A stretch of 64,000 nucleotides of DNA, taken from positions 62,001-126,000 of the forward strand of contig NZ_JAFKEC010000005.1 in assembly GCF_017848315.1 (NCBI RefSeq), read 5' to 3'. This DNA comes from Pseudomonas palmensis (GTDB lineage Bacteria > Pseudomonadota > Gammaproteobacteria > Pseudomonadales > Pseudomonadaceae). The notes beneath the pieces were generated by a model. It saw only the letters and a list, made by a program, of their open reading frames with translations. It was not told the origin of the DNA and did not search any database. The first letter of the stretch is position 1. Each line of letters begins with the position of its first letter. The translations under genes were made by a program, and so were the position numbers. Shown piece after piece: positions 19,433-28,439 of this stretch.

Positions 19433-19501
19433 AATCGCGGGTCAAGCCCGCTCCCACAAGGATCACCGTAGCCGTTGTGGGAGCGGGCTTGACCCGCGAT
19501 T
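19433..19501. repeat. Long perfect inverted repeat (27-bp arms), REP-like
   Basis: Arms 19433-19459 and 19475-19501 are exact inverted copies around a 15-base loop. The sequence family (TCGCGGGTCAAGCCCGCTCC) is a second Pseudomonas repeat type, distinct from the GCCGGC type at 11.1 and 25.6 kb. It lies between the convergent nfuA and oprN genes and could also stop transcripts from the nfuA side. Confidence 0.85.
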
Positions 19502-19537
19502 TGCCGTACGGCGACAGGCAAACTGCGTTCAGGCCAC

Positions 19538-19564
19538 AAAAAAAAGCCCCGCCAATGGCGGGGC
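19538..19564 (-). terminator. Rho-independent terminator of the mexEF-oprN operon
   Basis: Read on the minus strand, the stem GCCCCGCC / GGCGGGGC (19546-19564, three-base loop) is followed by eight T (A-tract 19538-19545 on the plus strand). It lies 38 bases after the oprN stop. This is the clearest intrinsic terminator in the window. Confidence 0.9.
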
Positions 19565-19601
19565 AAAGTGGTCGGTGCTAACCAACCAAAGGAGCTCTGA
19601 A

Positions 19602-21026
19602 TCAGTTCGCCGCAGCCACGCTGTCGGTCTGCCAGCCACCACCGAGTGCCTTGTAGATCGCCACGATCCCGCGATACAGGTCCACCTCGCCCAACGCCTG
19701 CGCGTCCTCGGCAGTGAGCCGTTCACGCTCGGCATCCAGCAGCACCAGGTAATCCACCGTACCTTCACGGTAACGAATCGACGCCAGGTCCGCGGCCTTG
19801 CGGCTCGCCTCGCTCTGGCGCAGCAGCGCCATCAGCCGTTGCTGACGCTTGGCGTAATCGCTGAACGCATTCTCCGACTCTTCCAACGCCAGCAGCACCT
19901 GCTGCTCATAGGTCGCCAACGCACCCTCGGCCTCGGCATTCGCGCCGCGCAGACGCGCCCGCACACTGCCCAGGTCGAACGCCGCCCAGGTGATGCTCGG
20001 GCCCAGTGCCCACGCCTGCGCCGCACTCGACCCCAACTGCGAACCACGCCCTGCGGTAAAGCCCAGGAAGCCGCTCAGGCTCACCCGCGGGAACAGGTCG
20101 GCCGTGGCCACCCCAACATTCGCCGTGGCCGCCGCCAGCTGGCGCTCGGCACTGCGCACATCCGGGCGACGCTTGAGCAGTTCGCCCGGGTCGCCAATCG
20201 GCAGGGCCTTGGCAATCGCCGGCAACTGCGCCGGCGACAGGTCGACACTCAACGCATCCGGCCGCTGCCCCAGCAAGGTGGCGATGCGGTTGCGCGCACG
20301 CACCTGCTCGGCCTGCAGCTGCGGCACGCTGGCCTCTACCGCCGCCAGGCGCGCATCGGCGCGCACCACGTCCAGTTCGTTGCCAACCCCTGCATCACGC
20401 AGGGTTTCGGTAATGCCGCGCGAATCCTGCTGGGTCTTGAGGTTGGCCAGGGCTATCTTCTCGCGCAACTGCGCACCGCGCAGTTGTCCATAAGCATCAA
20501 CCAGCTCGGCAATCAGGCTCACCTGCAATTGTTGCAGGTCGGCCTGGGCCGCGGCCTCCTGCGCCTCGCTGGCTTCCAGCTGGCGCTGAATGCGGCCGAA
20601 CAGGTCAAGCTCCCAGGCCATGTCCAGGCCCAGGTCGTAGCGCTCGCTGTTGACCCGGCGGTCGGTCTGGCCAGGTATCTGACCCTTGCCCAGGTCGCTG
20701 CTGGCGCGGCTGGTGACGGTGGGCAGTGCATCGTTGCTCACATCGTCACGAATCGCCCGCGCCGCTTTCAGGCGCGCAAACGCCACGCGCAGCTCGCGGT
20801 TGTCGGCCAGCGACTGGCTCACCAGCTGGTTGAGGACCGGGTCGTCGAACTGACGCCACCAGATCGCATCGAAGCGGGTGCGGTCGAAGGCCGCCTTGGC
20901 CTCCTGCGCATCGGCCGCCGCCAGGTGCGCGGCGTCGGTGTGCGGGGCCTGGTAGTCCGGGCCGACCGCACAGGCGGCCAGGGCCAGTACCAGCAGGCTC
21001 GGTGCCCACAGTTTCAAGTGGTTCAT
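19602..21026 (-). CDS. oprN: Outer-membrane efflux lipoprotein, OprN/NodT family
   Basis: This is a 474-residue outer-membrane channel of a tripartite RND pump. The lipoprotein signal MNHLKLWAPSLLVLALAAC ends in the lipobox LAAC, and the mature protein starts CAVGPDY.AP, the standard NodT/OprM beginning. Two tandem outer-membrane-efflux repeats with long coiled coils follow, including SLIAELVDAYGQLRGAQ and ISWAAFDLG-like SITWAAFDLGSVRARL. The start overlaps the RND pump stop by four bases (ATGA). The OprN label follows from the MexEF-type partners; by itself it could equally be called an OprM/TtgC homologue. Confidence 0.94.
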   Translation of the reverse strand: MNHLKLWAPSLLVLALAACAVGPDYQAPHTDAAHLAAADAQEAKAAFDRTRFDAIWWRQFDDPVLNQLVSQSLADNRELRVAFARLKAARAIRDDVSNDALPTVTSRASSDLGKGQIPGQTDRRVNSERYDLGLDMAWELDLFGRIQRQLEASEAQEAAAQADLQQLQVSLIAELVDAYGQLRGAQLREKIALANLKTQQDSRGITETLRDAGVGNELDVVRADARLAAVEASVPQLQAEQVRARNRIATLLGQRPDALSVDLSPAQLPAIAKALPIGDPGELLKRRPDVRSAERQLAAATANVGVATADLFPRVSLSGFLGFTAGRGSQLGSSAAQAWALGPSITWAAFDLGSVRARLRGANAEAEGALATYEQQVLLALEESENAFSDYAKRQQRLMALLRQSEASRKAADLASIRYREGTVDYLVLLDAERERLTAEDAQALGEVDLYRGIVAIYKALGGGWQTDSVAAAN

Positions 21027-24000
21027 GCCTGGTTCTCCAGCTGCAACTGGCGGGCCGCCTTGCGGGCCTCGCTGCGCTCTACATAACGACGGATCAACAC
21101 AAAGAACACCGGGGTCAGCAACAGGCCGAAAATCGTCACCCCGATCATCCCGGAGAACACCGCCACACCCATGGCATGGCGCATTTCGGCGCCGGCCCCG
21201 GAGGAGAACACCAGCGGCACCACACCCATGATGAAGGCGAACGAGGTCATCAGGATCGGGCGCAGCCGCAGCCGGCAGGCTTCCAGCACCGCAGCCAGCG
21301 GGTCGAGCCCTTCGGCCTGCTTGTCCTTGGCGAACTCGACGATAAGAATCGCGTTCTTGCACGCCAGCCCCACCAGTACGATCAGGCCGATCTGGGTGAA
21401 GATGTTGTTGTCGCCACCGGACAGGATCACCCCGGTAATGGCCGACAGCAGGGTCATCGGTACGATCAGGATCACCGCCAGCGGCAGGCTCCAGCTCTCG
21501 TACTGGGCAGCCAGTACCAGGAACGCCAGCAGCACGCACAGCGGGAACACGAACAGCGCGGTGTTGCCGGCCAGGATCTGCTGATAGGTCAGCTCGGTCC
21601 ATTCGAAGGTCATGCCGTTGGGCAGCTCTTCCTTGAGCAGTTTTGCCATGGCCTGTTCGGCCTGGCCGGAGCTGTAGCCGGGGGCTGCGCCACCGTTGAT
21701 CTCGGCGGTGATGAAGCCGTTGTAGTGCATCACGCGGTCGGGCCCGGAGGTGTCGCTGACCTTGATGAAGGTCGCCAGCGGGATCATCTCGCCCTGGTTG
21801 TTGCGCACCTTGAGCTGGCCGATCTGCTCTGCATCCAGGCGGAACTGCTGCTCGGCCTGCACGTTGACCTGGTAGGTACGGCCAAAGCGGTTGAAGTCGT
21901 TGGCGTACAGCGAGCCCAGGTAGATCTGCAGGGTGTCGAAGATATCGTTGATCGCCACACCGTGGGTCTTGGCCTTCTCACGGTCGATGGCGGCATCCAC
22001 CTGCGGCACATTCACCTGGTAGCTGGTGAACAGCCCGGCTAGCTCCGGCACGTTGTGGCTCTTGGCGATGATGTTCTGGGTTTCCTTGTACAGCGCCTCG
22101 TAGCCCAGGTTGCCACGGTCTTCGATCTGCAGGCGGAAACCGCCGATGGTACCCAGCCCCTGAACCGGCGGTGGCGGGAAGATCGCGATGTAGGCTTCCT
22201 GGATGTCGGCGTACTGCGCGTTCAACGTGGCGGCAATCGCCGCGGCCGACTGGCTGGGGTCCTTGCGCTGGTCGAACGACTTGAGTGCGACGAACACGAT
22301 GCCGCTGTTGGGGCTGTTGGTGAAACCGTTGATCGACAGGCCCGGGAAGGCGATGGAATCGGCCACACCCGGTTGCTTGAGGGCGAACTCGCTCATCTTC
22401 TTGATGACCGATTCGGTGCGGTCAAGGCTGGCCGCATCCGGCAGTTGCGCGAAGGCCACCAGGTACTGCTTGTCCTGTGCGGGCACGAAACCGGTCGGGG
22501 TGGCGGCAAAGCCCATCCAGGTCAGCACCATCAGCCCGGCGTACACGAACAGGGCGATGCCGCTGCTGCGGATCACGCGGCCCACGGTGCCCACGTAGCC
22601 ATGGCTGGCACGCTCGAAGAAGCGGTTGAACGGCTTGAACAGCCAGCCGCCGAGCAGGCGGTCGAGCAGTTTCGAGAAGCGGTCCTTGGGGGCGTGATGG
22701 CCCTTGAGCAACACCGCAGCCAGCGCCGGCGACAGGGTCAGCGAGTTGAACGCCGAGATCACCGTGGAAATCGCGATGGTCAAGGCGAACTGCTTGTAGA
22801 ACTGCCCGGTCAGGCCGGAGATGAACGCTGCCGGGATGAACACCGCGCACAGCACCAGCGCGGTGGCGATGATCGGCCCGGTCACTTCGCTCATGGCGCG
22901 CTTGGTCGCCTCCAGCGGGTTGAGCCCCAGCTCGATGTTGCGCTCCACGTTCTCCACCACCACGATGGCGTCGTCCACCACGATACCGATGGCCAGCACC
23001 AGCCCGAACAGCGACAGCGCGTTGAGCGAGAAGCCGAACAGGTGCATCACCGCAAAGGTGCCGATCAGCGAGACCGGTACCGCCACCAGCGGGATGATCG
23101 AGGCGCGCCAGGTCTGCAGGAACAGGATCACCACCAGCACCACCAGGATCAGCGCCTCGAACAGGGTGTGCACCACCGCTTCGATCGAACCGCGCACGAA
23201 CACGGTGGGGTCATAGACGATGCTGTAGTCCATGCCCTCGGGGAAGTCCTTCTTCAGCTCGGCCATCTTGGCGCGTACTTCGTCGGAGATCTCGATGGCG
23301 TTGGAGCCAGGGCGCTGGAAGATCGGGATCGCCACCGCCGGCTGATTGTTGAGCAGCGAACGCAGTGCGTACTGGCTGGAGCCCAGCTCCACCCGGGCGA
23401 TATCCTTGAGGCGGGTGATCTCACCGTCGGCGCCAGAGCGGATGATGATGTTCTCGAATTCCTCTTCGCTCACCAGGCGGCCCTGGGTGTTGACCGACAG
23501 CTGGAAGCTGGTGGCCCCGGGGGCGGGCGGCGAACCGAGCTGGCCGGCGGCCACCTGGCGGTTCTGCTCGCGAATGGCAGCCACCACGTCGCTGGCAGTC
23601 AGGTTGCGCGAGGCGGTCTTGTTCGGGTCCAGCCACACGCGCAGCGAGTAGTCGCCCATGCCGAACAGCTGCACGTCACCCACGCCACCCAGGCGAGCCA
23701 GCTCGTCCTTGATGTTGAGGATCGCGTAGTTGGACAGGTAGAGCATGTCGTAGCGGTTGTCCGGCGAGGTCAGGTGCACCACCATGGTCAGGTCGGGCGA
23801 GGCCTTGTCGACGGTGATACCGATACGCGTGACTTCCTCGGGCAGCTTGGGCTGGGTGCGGGTCACACGGTTCTGCACCTGCACCTGCGCGTTGTCCAGG
23901 TCGGTGCCCAGGGCGAAGGTGATGGTCAGGGTGATCTTGCCGTCGGCGGTGGACTGCGAGGACATGTACAGCATGTTCTCGACACCGGTGATGGCCTGCT

Positions 24001-24202
24001 CGAGCGGCGCGGCCACGGTTTCGCCGATCACCTTGGGGTTGGCACCGGGGAAGTTGGCGCGCACCACCACGGTGGGCGGTACCACCTCGGGGTATTCGCT
24101 GATCGGCAGCTGGAACAGCGAGATGCTGCCGGCGATCAGGATCAGCAGCGACAGCACGGCGGCGAAGATCGGCCGGGTAATGAAGAACTGGGAAAAATTC
24201 AT
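21023..24202 (-). CDS. mexF: RND efflux pump inner-membrane transporter, MexF type
   Basis: This is a 1059-residue proton-driven drug exporter. It starts MNFSQFFITRPIFAAVLSLL, has 12 predicted membrane segments and two large periplasmic loops. The proton-relay Asp pair is in GIVVDDAIVVVENVERN of TM4, and the second-half counterpart is GLACKNAILIVEFAKD. The length and sequence style (SQSTADGKITLTITFALGTD) fit MexF rather than MexB/TtgB. It is preceded by the adaptor (12-base gap) and overlaps the outer-membrane gene. MexEF-OprN of P. aeruginosa exports chloramphenicol, fluoroquinolones and quorum-signal precursors; the substrates here are inferred from that. Confidence 0.95.
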   Translation of the reverse strand: MNFSQFFITRPIFAAVLSLLILIAGSISLFQLPISEYPEVVPPTVVVRANFPGANPKVIGETVAAPLEQAITGVENMLYMSSQSTADGKITLTITFALGTDLDNAQVQVQNRVTRTQPKLPEEVTRIGITVDKASPDLTMVVHLTSPDNRYDMLYLSNYAILNIKDELARLGGVGDVQLFGMGDYSLRVWLDPNKTASRNLTASDVVAAIREQNRQVAAGQLGSPPAPGATSFQLSVNTQGRLVSEEEFENIIIRSGADGEITRLKDIARVELGSSQYALRSLLNNQPAVAIPIFQRPGSNAIEISDEVRAKMAELKKDFPEGMDYSIVYDPTVFVRGSIEAVVHTLFEALILVVLVVILFLQTWRASIIPLVAVPVSLIGTFAVMHLFGFSLNALSLFGLVLAIGIVVDDAIVVVENVERNIELGLNPLEATKRAMSEVTGPIIATALVLCAVFIPAAFISGLTGQFYKQFALTIAISTVISAFNSLTLSPALAAVLLKGHHAPKDRFSKLLDRLLGGWLFKPFNRFFERASHGYVGTVGRVIRSSGIALFVYAGLMVLTWMGFAATPTGFVPAQDKQYLVAFAQLPDAASLDRTESVIKKMSEFALKQPGVADSIAFPGLSINGFTNSPNSGIVFVALKSFDQRKDPSQSAAAIAATLNAQYADIQEAYIAIFPPPPVQGLGTIGGFRLQIEDRGNLGYEALYKETQNIIAKSHNVPELAGLFTSYQVNVPQVDAAIDREKAKTHGVAINDIFDTLQIYLGSLYANDFNRFGRTYQVNVQAEQQFRLDAEQIGQLKVRNNQGEMIPLATFIKVSDTSGPDRVMHYNGFITAEINGGAAPGYSSGQAEQAMAKLLKEELPNGMTFEWTELTYQQILAGNTALFVFPLCVLLAFLVLAAQYESWSLPLAVILIVPMTLLSAITGVILSGGDNNIFTQIGLIVLVGLACKNAILIVEFAKDKQAEGLDPLAAVLEACRLRLRPILMTSFAFIMGVVPLVFSSGAGAEMRHAMGVAVFSGMIGVTIFGLLLTPVFFVLIRRYVERSEARKAARQLQLENQA

Positions 24203-24214
24203 CGGTCTGGTCCC

Positions 24215-25447
24215 TTAACCGCGTGGTGCCGCGGCACTGGCGAGCTTGACCGTGACCGGCTTGCTCGGGGTGCTGGCTTCCAGGGCCTGGCGTTGCTGGG
24301 CGAGGGCGGCGAGGGTGGTGTCGCTGGCCATCGGGGTTTCTTCAGGGCTGACCGGCGAGCCAGGGCGTACACGCTGCAGGCCCTTGACCACGATGCGGTC
24401 TTCCTTGCTCAGGCCGCTGCGCACGATACGCAGGCCTTCGAGTTTGGGGCCCAGCTCCACGGCGCGGTAATCGGCCTTGTTGTCCTTGTCCATCACCAGC
24501 ACGAACTTCTTGCCCAGGTCGGTGCCCACGGCCTCGTCGTTGATCAGCACGGCCGAATAGGTGGCGCTGCCGACCAGTTTCAGGCGCGCGTACAGCCCGG
24601 GGGTGAACTGGCCGTCGCTGTTGTCGAACACCGCGCGACCGCGAATGGTGCCGGTCTTGGGGTTGACCTGGTTGTCGACGAAGTTCATCTGGCCCAGGTG
24701 CGGGTTGCCGGTTTCGTTGGACAGGCCCAGGTACACCGGGGTGCTCTGGCCGCGCTGGCCGTCGCGGGCCAGCTGGGTGTACTTGAGGTACACGCGCTCG
24801 TCGGCGTCGAAGTAGGCGTAGACCTTGTCGGTGGACACCACGCTGGTGAGCGCGGTGACATCGGCGGTGACGATGTTGCCGGCGGTGAACTCGGCGCGGC
24901 TGACACGGCCGCTGATGGGCGCGGTCACGCGGGTGAAGCTCAGGTTCAGCCTGGCCAGGTCCAGTTGCGCCTGGATCGCGGCCACCCCGGCGCGGGCTTC
25001 GGCGGCGGCACTGGTGCGCGACTCGGCGAGTTCGGCGGAAATCGCATTGCTGCTGCGCAGGCGCTCGCCGCGCTGGGCTTCGGTCTGGCTGCGGGTGGCG
25101 GTGGCGCGGGCTTGTTGCAGTTGGGCTTCAAGTTGGCGTACCTGAGCCTGGAACGGGCGCGGATCGATCTGGAACAGCAGGTCGCCTTTCTTGACCTGGG
25201 CACCTTCGGTGAAGGCTACCTGGTCGATCTGGCCGGAAACGCGCGGGCGTACTTCGACGGTTTCGGGGGCTTCGAGGCGGCCGGTGAACTCGTCCCATTC
25301 GTTGATGGGCTGCTCCAGCACCTTGGCCACCGTGACTTTCGGCGCACCGGGCGCTTGCGGGGCCTCCGGGGTACGACCACAGGCACTCATCACCACCAGT
25401 GCCAGGGCAGCAAGGGGATAGCGCAAGGGTTTGAGTGAGTGTTCCAT
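24215..25447 (-). CDS. mexE: RND efflux periplasmic adaptor lipoprotein, MexE type
   Basis: This is a 410-residue membrane-fusion protein bridging pump and outer-membrane channel. A lipoprotein signal (MEHSLKPLRYPLAALALVVMSAC) is followed by beta-barrel/lipoyl half-motifs VEVRPRVSGQIDQVAFTEG and LNLSFTRVTAPISGRVSRA flanking a helical hairpin. The start is the ATG at 25447. It is the first gene of the operon; the 110-bp upstream region carries a palindromic MexT-like site (25523-25547). Confidence 0.95.
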   Translation of the reverse strand: MEHSLKPLRYPLAALALVVMSACGRTPEAPQAPGAPKVTVAKVLEQPINEWDEFTGRLEAPETVEVRPRVSGQIDQVAFTEGAQVKKGDLLFQIDPRPFQAQVRQLEAQLQQARATATRSQTEAQRGERLRSSNAISAELAESRTSAAAEARAGVAAIQAQLDLARLNLSFTRVTAPISGRVSRAEFTAGNIVTADVTALTSVVSTDKVYAYFDADERVYLKYTQLARDGQRGQSTPVYLGLSNETGNPHLGQMNFVDNQVNPKTGTIRGRAVFDNSDGQFTPGLYARLKLVGSATYSAVLINDEAVGTDLGKKFVLVMDKDNKADYRAVELGPKLEGLRIVRSGLSKEDRIVVKGLQRVRPGSPVSPEETPMASDTTLAALAQQRQALEASTPSKPVTVKLASAAAPRG

Positions 25448-25522
25448 GGATAGATCCGCCAATGTATTGAGAGTGGGCGGATTCTGCGATTTGTAACTAT
25501 TAACAACGAATCGAATGGGGCG

Positions 25523-25547
25523 AAGGTAACTATCATTCGGAATGATA
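25523..25547 (-). promoter_or_regulatory. Palindrome and MexT-box-like site upstream of mexE
   Basis: The 17-bp perfect palindrome TATCATTCGGAATGATA (25531-25547) contains a T-N11-A LysR box. Read on the minus strand from 25546, the sequence follows ATCA-N5-AATGAT-N4-ACCTT. The reported MexT consensus, as I remember it, is ATCA-N5-GTCGAT-N4-ACYAT, so the match is partial but in register. It lies about 75-100 bp upstream of the mexE start, suiting a LysR activator. Confidence 0.55.
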
Positions 25548-25554
25548 TGAACGC

Positions 25555-25623
25555 CATTCGCCGGCAAGGCCGGCTCCTACATGCAGATGCACAACCCGTA
25601 GGAGCCGGCCTTGCCGGCGAATG
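25555..25623. repeat. REP-type inverted repeat pair (BIME)
   Basis: Arms 25555-25580 and 25598-25623 are perfect 26-bp inverted copies with the core TTCGCCGGCAAGGCCGGCTC. This is the same family as 11116-11180. It lies between the mexE promoter region and the end of the MFS gene. Confidence 0.88.
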
Positions 25624-25643
25624 AGCGCGTTACCGATACCCGA

Positions 25644-26957
25644 TCAGGCCTTAACCTTCTCCTCCTGCCCCTGACGCAACCGCGTGCTGATCAGCGCCGC
25701 CAGCACCAGCAGGCCGGCGATCACCCACAGCCCGTTGCGCGTGCTACCGGTGGTCTGCTCGATCAACCCCATCACCGACGGCCCGACGAACCCGCCGAAC
25801 AGCCCGCACATGGTCACGAACGCCAGCCCCGCCGCCAGTGCACTGCCGCTCAGGCGGCTGGACGGGAACACGAAGATGATCGACTGCACCACGAACAGCA
25901 TCAGCGCCGTCAGCGAAAAGCCCACCAGCCCGATGAACGAGTTGGAGAACGAGGCAATCACCAGCCCCGCCGCCATGGTCAGCAAGCCGAAGAACATGAT
26001 CATCCGGCAGCGGGTGGGGGTGGTGGCCAGGCGCGGGAAGGTCGCGGCGCCAATGGCGGCGGCAATCCACGGTACCGAGGTCAGCAGGCCGATCTGGAAC
26101 GGCGACAGGTTGCCATAGGTGCCGATGATGCCCGGCAGAAAGAAGATCACCGTGTAGATGGTGATCTGGTGCACGAAGTACACCGCGATCGCCAGCCAGA
26201 TCTGCTTGTCGCGAAACATCTGGCTCAGGCGGGTCTGTGGCGGTGCGGCGGCTTTTTCGGCGCTCAGGCGCTGCTCGATATCGCGCTTGTCGGCCTCCGA
26301 CAGCCATTTGGCCGAGGCCGGCCCGTCAGGCAGTTTCTTCCACACCACATACGCCAGCGCCACCGCCGGCAGGCCTTCGATCACGAACAGCCACTGCCAG
26401 CCATGCCAGCCCAGCAAGCCGTCCATCTGCAGCAACGCACCGCCCAGCGGCCCGCTGAGGATGTTGGCCAGGCACACGCCCAGCAAAAAGTAACCGGTGG
26501 CGCGTGCCCGCTGTTCGCGGTCGAACCAGTAGGTCAGGTACAGCATCACCCCCGGGAACAGCCCGGCCTCGGCCACGCCCAGCAGCAGGCGCATGATGTA
26601 GAACGAGGTCTCGCCCTGCACGAACGCCATGCCCGCCGACAGCAGGCCCCAGGTGATCATGATGCGGGTGATCCAGAAACGTGCGCCCACCCGGTGCATG
26701 ATCAGGTTGCTCGGCACCTCGGCCAGCGCGTAGGTCAGAAAGAACAGCCCGGCGCCCAGGCCGTAGGCAGCGGCCGACAGCCCCAGGTCGATGCCCATGC
26801 TGGCCTTGGCCAGGGCAATGTTGGTGCGGTCCAGAAAGCTCATCACGTAGACGATGACCAGCAGCGGCAGCAGTTTGCGCAGCAGCAGGCTGTTCAGGCG
26901 TTGTTCGGCAGGCACGGCGGGCGCGGCCGCCGCTGTCGCGGTATTGAGGATTGTCAT
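25644..26957 (-). CDS. MFS transporter, anion:cation symporter (ACS) family
   Basis: This is a 437-residue protein with about 12 membrane segments. It has YVMSFLDRTNIALAKASMGIDLGLS, the D-R-x-N motif typical of the ACS branch that imports organic anions such as galactonate, glucarate, tartrate and hydroxyphenylacetate. It follows the L-fuconate dehydratase-type gene on the same strand with a 70-bp gap that holds a GC-rich hairpin, so it is probably the importer for that enzyme's sugar-acid substrate. Confidence 0.93.
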   Translation of the reverse strand: MTILNTATAAAAPAVPAEQRLNSLLLRKLLPLLVIVYVMSFLDRTNIALAKASMGIDLGLSAAAYGLGAGLFFLTYALAEVPSNLIMHRVGARFWITRIMITWGLLSAGMAFVQGETSFYIMRLLLGVAEAGLFPGVMLYLTYWFDREQRARATGYFLLGVCLANILSGPLGGALLQMDGLLGWHGWQWLFVIEGLPAVALAYVVWKKLPDGPASAKWLSEADKRDIEQRLSAEKAAAPPQTRLSQMFRDKQIWLAIAVYFVHQITIYTVIFFLPGIIGTYGNLSPFQIGLLTSVPWIAAAIGAATFPRLATTPTRCRMIMFFGLLTMAAGLVIASFSNSFIGLVGFSLTALMLFVVQSIIFVFPSSRLSGSALAAGLAFVTMCGLFGGFVGPSVMGLIEQTTGSTRNGLWVIAGLLVLAALISTRLRQGQEEKVKA

Positions 26958-26985
26958 TATTGTTAACCCCGGTATTGATGGTGCG

Positions 26986-27016
26986 GCCCGCCGACGCGCA
27001 GGGCGCGGCGGCGGGC
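26986..27016 (-). other. GC-rich intercistronic hairpin
   Basis: GCCCGCCG (26986-26993) pairs with CGGCGGGC (27009-27016), and the inner CGCGC/GCGCG also pairs with one mismatch between. It sits between the dehydratase stop and the MFS start, with no T-tract. It may stabilise the dehydratase message or lower read-through into the transporter. Confidence 0.5.
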
Positions 27017-27027
27017 TTGGGTGTCGA

Positions 27028-28338
27028 TCAGGTGCGGGCGATGTCCAGCCACACCGGGCCGTTCGGGTACTGGTAGCGCTCCAGGGTGTCGGCGTGCATC
27101 TCGATGCTGTAGCCGGGGCGCAGCGGTGGCATGTAGCGGCCGCGGCGGATCACCACCGGGTCGATGAAGTGCTCGTGCAGGTGGTCGACGTATTCCAGCA
27201 CGCGGTTGTGCAGCGAGGCCGAAACGCCGATGTAGTCGAACAGCGCGATATTCTGCACGTATTCGCACAAACCCACACCCCCGCCATGCGGGCACACCGG
27301 CACGTCGTACTTGGCCGCCATCAGCAGCACGATCAGCACCTCGTTCAGCCCGCCCAGGCGCGCCGCGTCGAGCTGGCAGAAGTCCAGCGCACCGGCCTGG
27401 AACATCTGCTTGAACATCACCCGGTTGTGGCAGTGCTCGCCGGTGGCCACGCCGATCGGCGCGATGCGCTGGCGAATGGTGGCATGGCCGAGGATGTCGT
27501 CGGGGCTGGTCGGCTCCTCGATCCACAGCGGTGCGAAGGCGGCCAGGCGGCGCATGTTCTCGATCGATTCGTCCACGCCCCACACCTGGTTGGCGTCCAT
27601 CATCAGGGTGCGTTCCCAGCCCAGCTCGTCACGCAGGATACCGGCGCGGCGAATGTCGTCTTCCAGGTTGGCGCCGATCTTCTGCTTCACGTGGGTCCAG
27701 CCATCGGCCACGGCCTCGCGGGTCAGCTGGCGCATCTTCTCTTCGCTGTAGCCCAGCCAGCCCGGTGCGGTGGTGTAGCCCGGGTAGCCTTCGCGCAGCA
27801 TCTGCGCCTCGCGCTCGGCCTTGCCCGGCGCATTGCGGCGCAGCAGGGCGATGGCTTCCTCGGGGGTGATCACGTCGGTGACGTAGCTGAAGTCCAGGCA
27901 GCGCACCAGCTGCTCGGGGCTCATGTCGGCCAGCAGCTTCCACACCGGTTTTTCTTCGTGCTTGGCCCACAGGTCCCACACGGCATTGATGATGGCGGCG
28001 GTGGCGAGGTGGATCACGCCTTTTTCCGGGCCCAGCCAGCGCAGCTGGCTGTCGCCCACGGTGAAGTTGTGCCAGAAGGCGCCCATGTCGGCGGTGATCT
28101 CTTCCAGGGTCAGGCCCACCACCATCGGTGCCAGCGACTGGATCGCGGCCACGCAGATCTCGTTGCCGCGGCCGATGGTGAAGGTCAGGCCGTGGCCTTC
28201 CAGGGGGCTGTCGGTGTGCAGCACCACGTAGGACGCCGAATAGTCCGGTGCGCTGTTCATCGCGTCGGAGCCGTCGAGCGACAGCGAGGTAGGGAAACGG
28301 ATATCGCGAACGCTCAGGTGGGTAATTCGAATGCTCAT
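27028..28338 (-). CDS. L-fuconate dehydratase-type enolase superfamily enzyme
   Basis: This is a 436-residue member of the mandelate-racemase branch of the enolase superfamily. The N-terminal RDIRFPTSLSLDGSDAMN, DSQLRWLGPEKGVIHLA and GYPGYTTAPGWLGYS are hallmarks of L-fuconate dehydratase (FucD; human ENOSF1). The active site is visible: Lys in HVKQKIGAN, metal ligands in MMDANQVWG, WIEEPTSPDD and TGEHCHNR, and catalytic His in VCPHGGGVGL. It eliminates water from a sugar acid to give a 2-keto-3-deoxy acid. FucD enzymes also accept L-galactonate, D-arabinonate and similar epimers, so the natural substrate is open. It is divergent from a LysR gene and followed by an ACS transporter. Confidence 0.93.
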   Translation of the reverse strand: MSIRITHLSVRDIRFPTSLSLDGSDAMNSAPDYSASYVVLHTDSPLEGHGLTFTIGRGNEICVAAIQSLAPMVVGLTLEEITADMGAFWHNFTVGDSQLRWLGPEKGVIHLATAAIINAVWDLWAKHEEKPVWKLLADMSPEQLVRCLDFSYVTDVITPEEAIALLRRNAPGKAEREAQMLREGYPGYTTAPGWLGYSEEKMRQLTREAVADGWTHVKQKIGANLEDDIRRAGILRDELGWERTLMMDANQVWGVDESIENMRRLAAFAPLWIEEPTSPDDILGHATIRQRIAPIGVATGEHCHNRVMFKQMFQAGALDFCQLDAARLGGLNEVLIVLLMAAKYDVPVCPHGGGVGLCEYVQNIALFDYIGVSASLHNRVLEYVDHLHEHFIDPVVIRRGRYMPPLRPGYSIEMHADTLERYQYPNGPVWLDIART

Positions 28339-28415
28339 GGCGGGCTCTTGTTCTCGGTGACCACTTGGAGACCCGACTGTAGGTTGCCGAGCGATACGTG
28401 CATAATCGCGGTTTC

Positions 28416-28432
28416 CTAACCAGGGATACCGA
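28416..28432. promoter_or_regulatory. Imperfect palindrome in the dehydratase-LysR gap
   Basis: The segment TAACCAGGGATACC, within the imperfect repeat GGTTTCC-N7-GGATACC (about 28410-28430), resembles one side of the perfect palindrome at 30415-30433 (both contain TAACC..AGGG.TA). It lies just upstream of the LysR start and about 80 bp from the divergent dehydratase, so it is a candidate site for one of the two LysR proteins. Confidence 0.35.
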
Positions 28433-28439
28433 ATTCGAT

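Noticed and set aside
22055..25438. An 1127-codon open frame antisense to mexE and mexF
   Set aside because: Same GC-rich third-position effect; composition is His/Gly/Arg/Ala-rich without domains, while the minus strand encodes the full RND pump parts.
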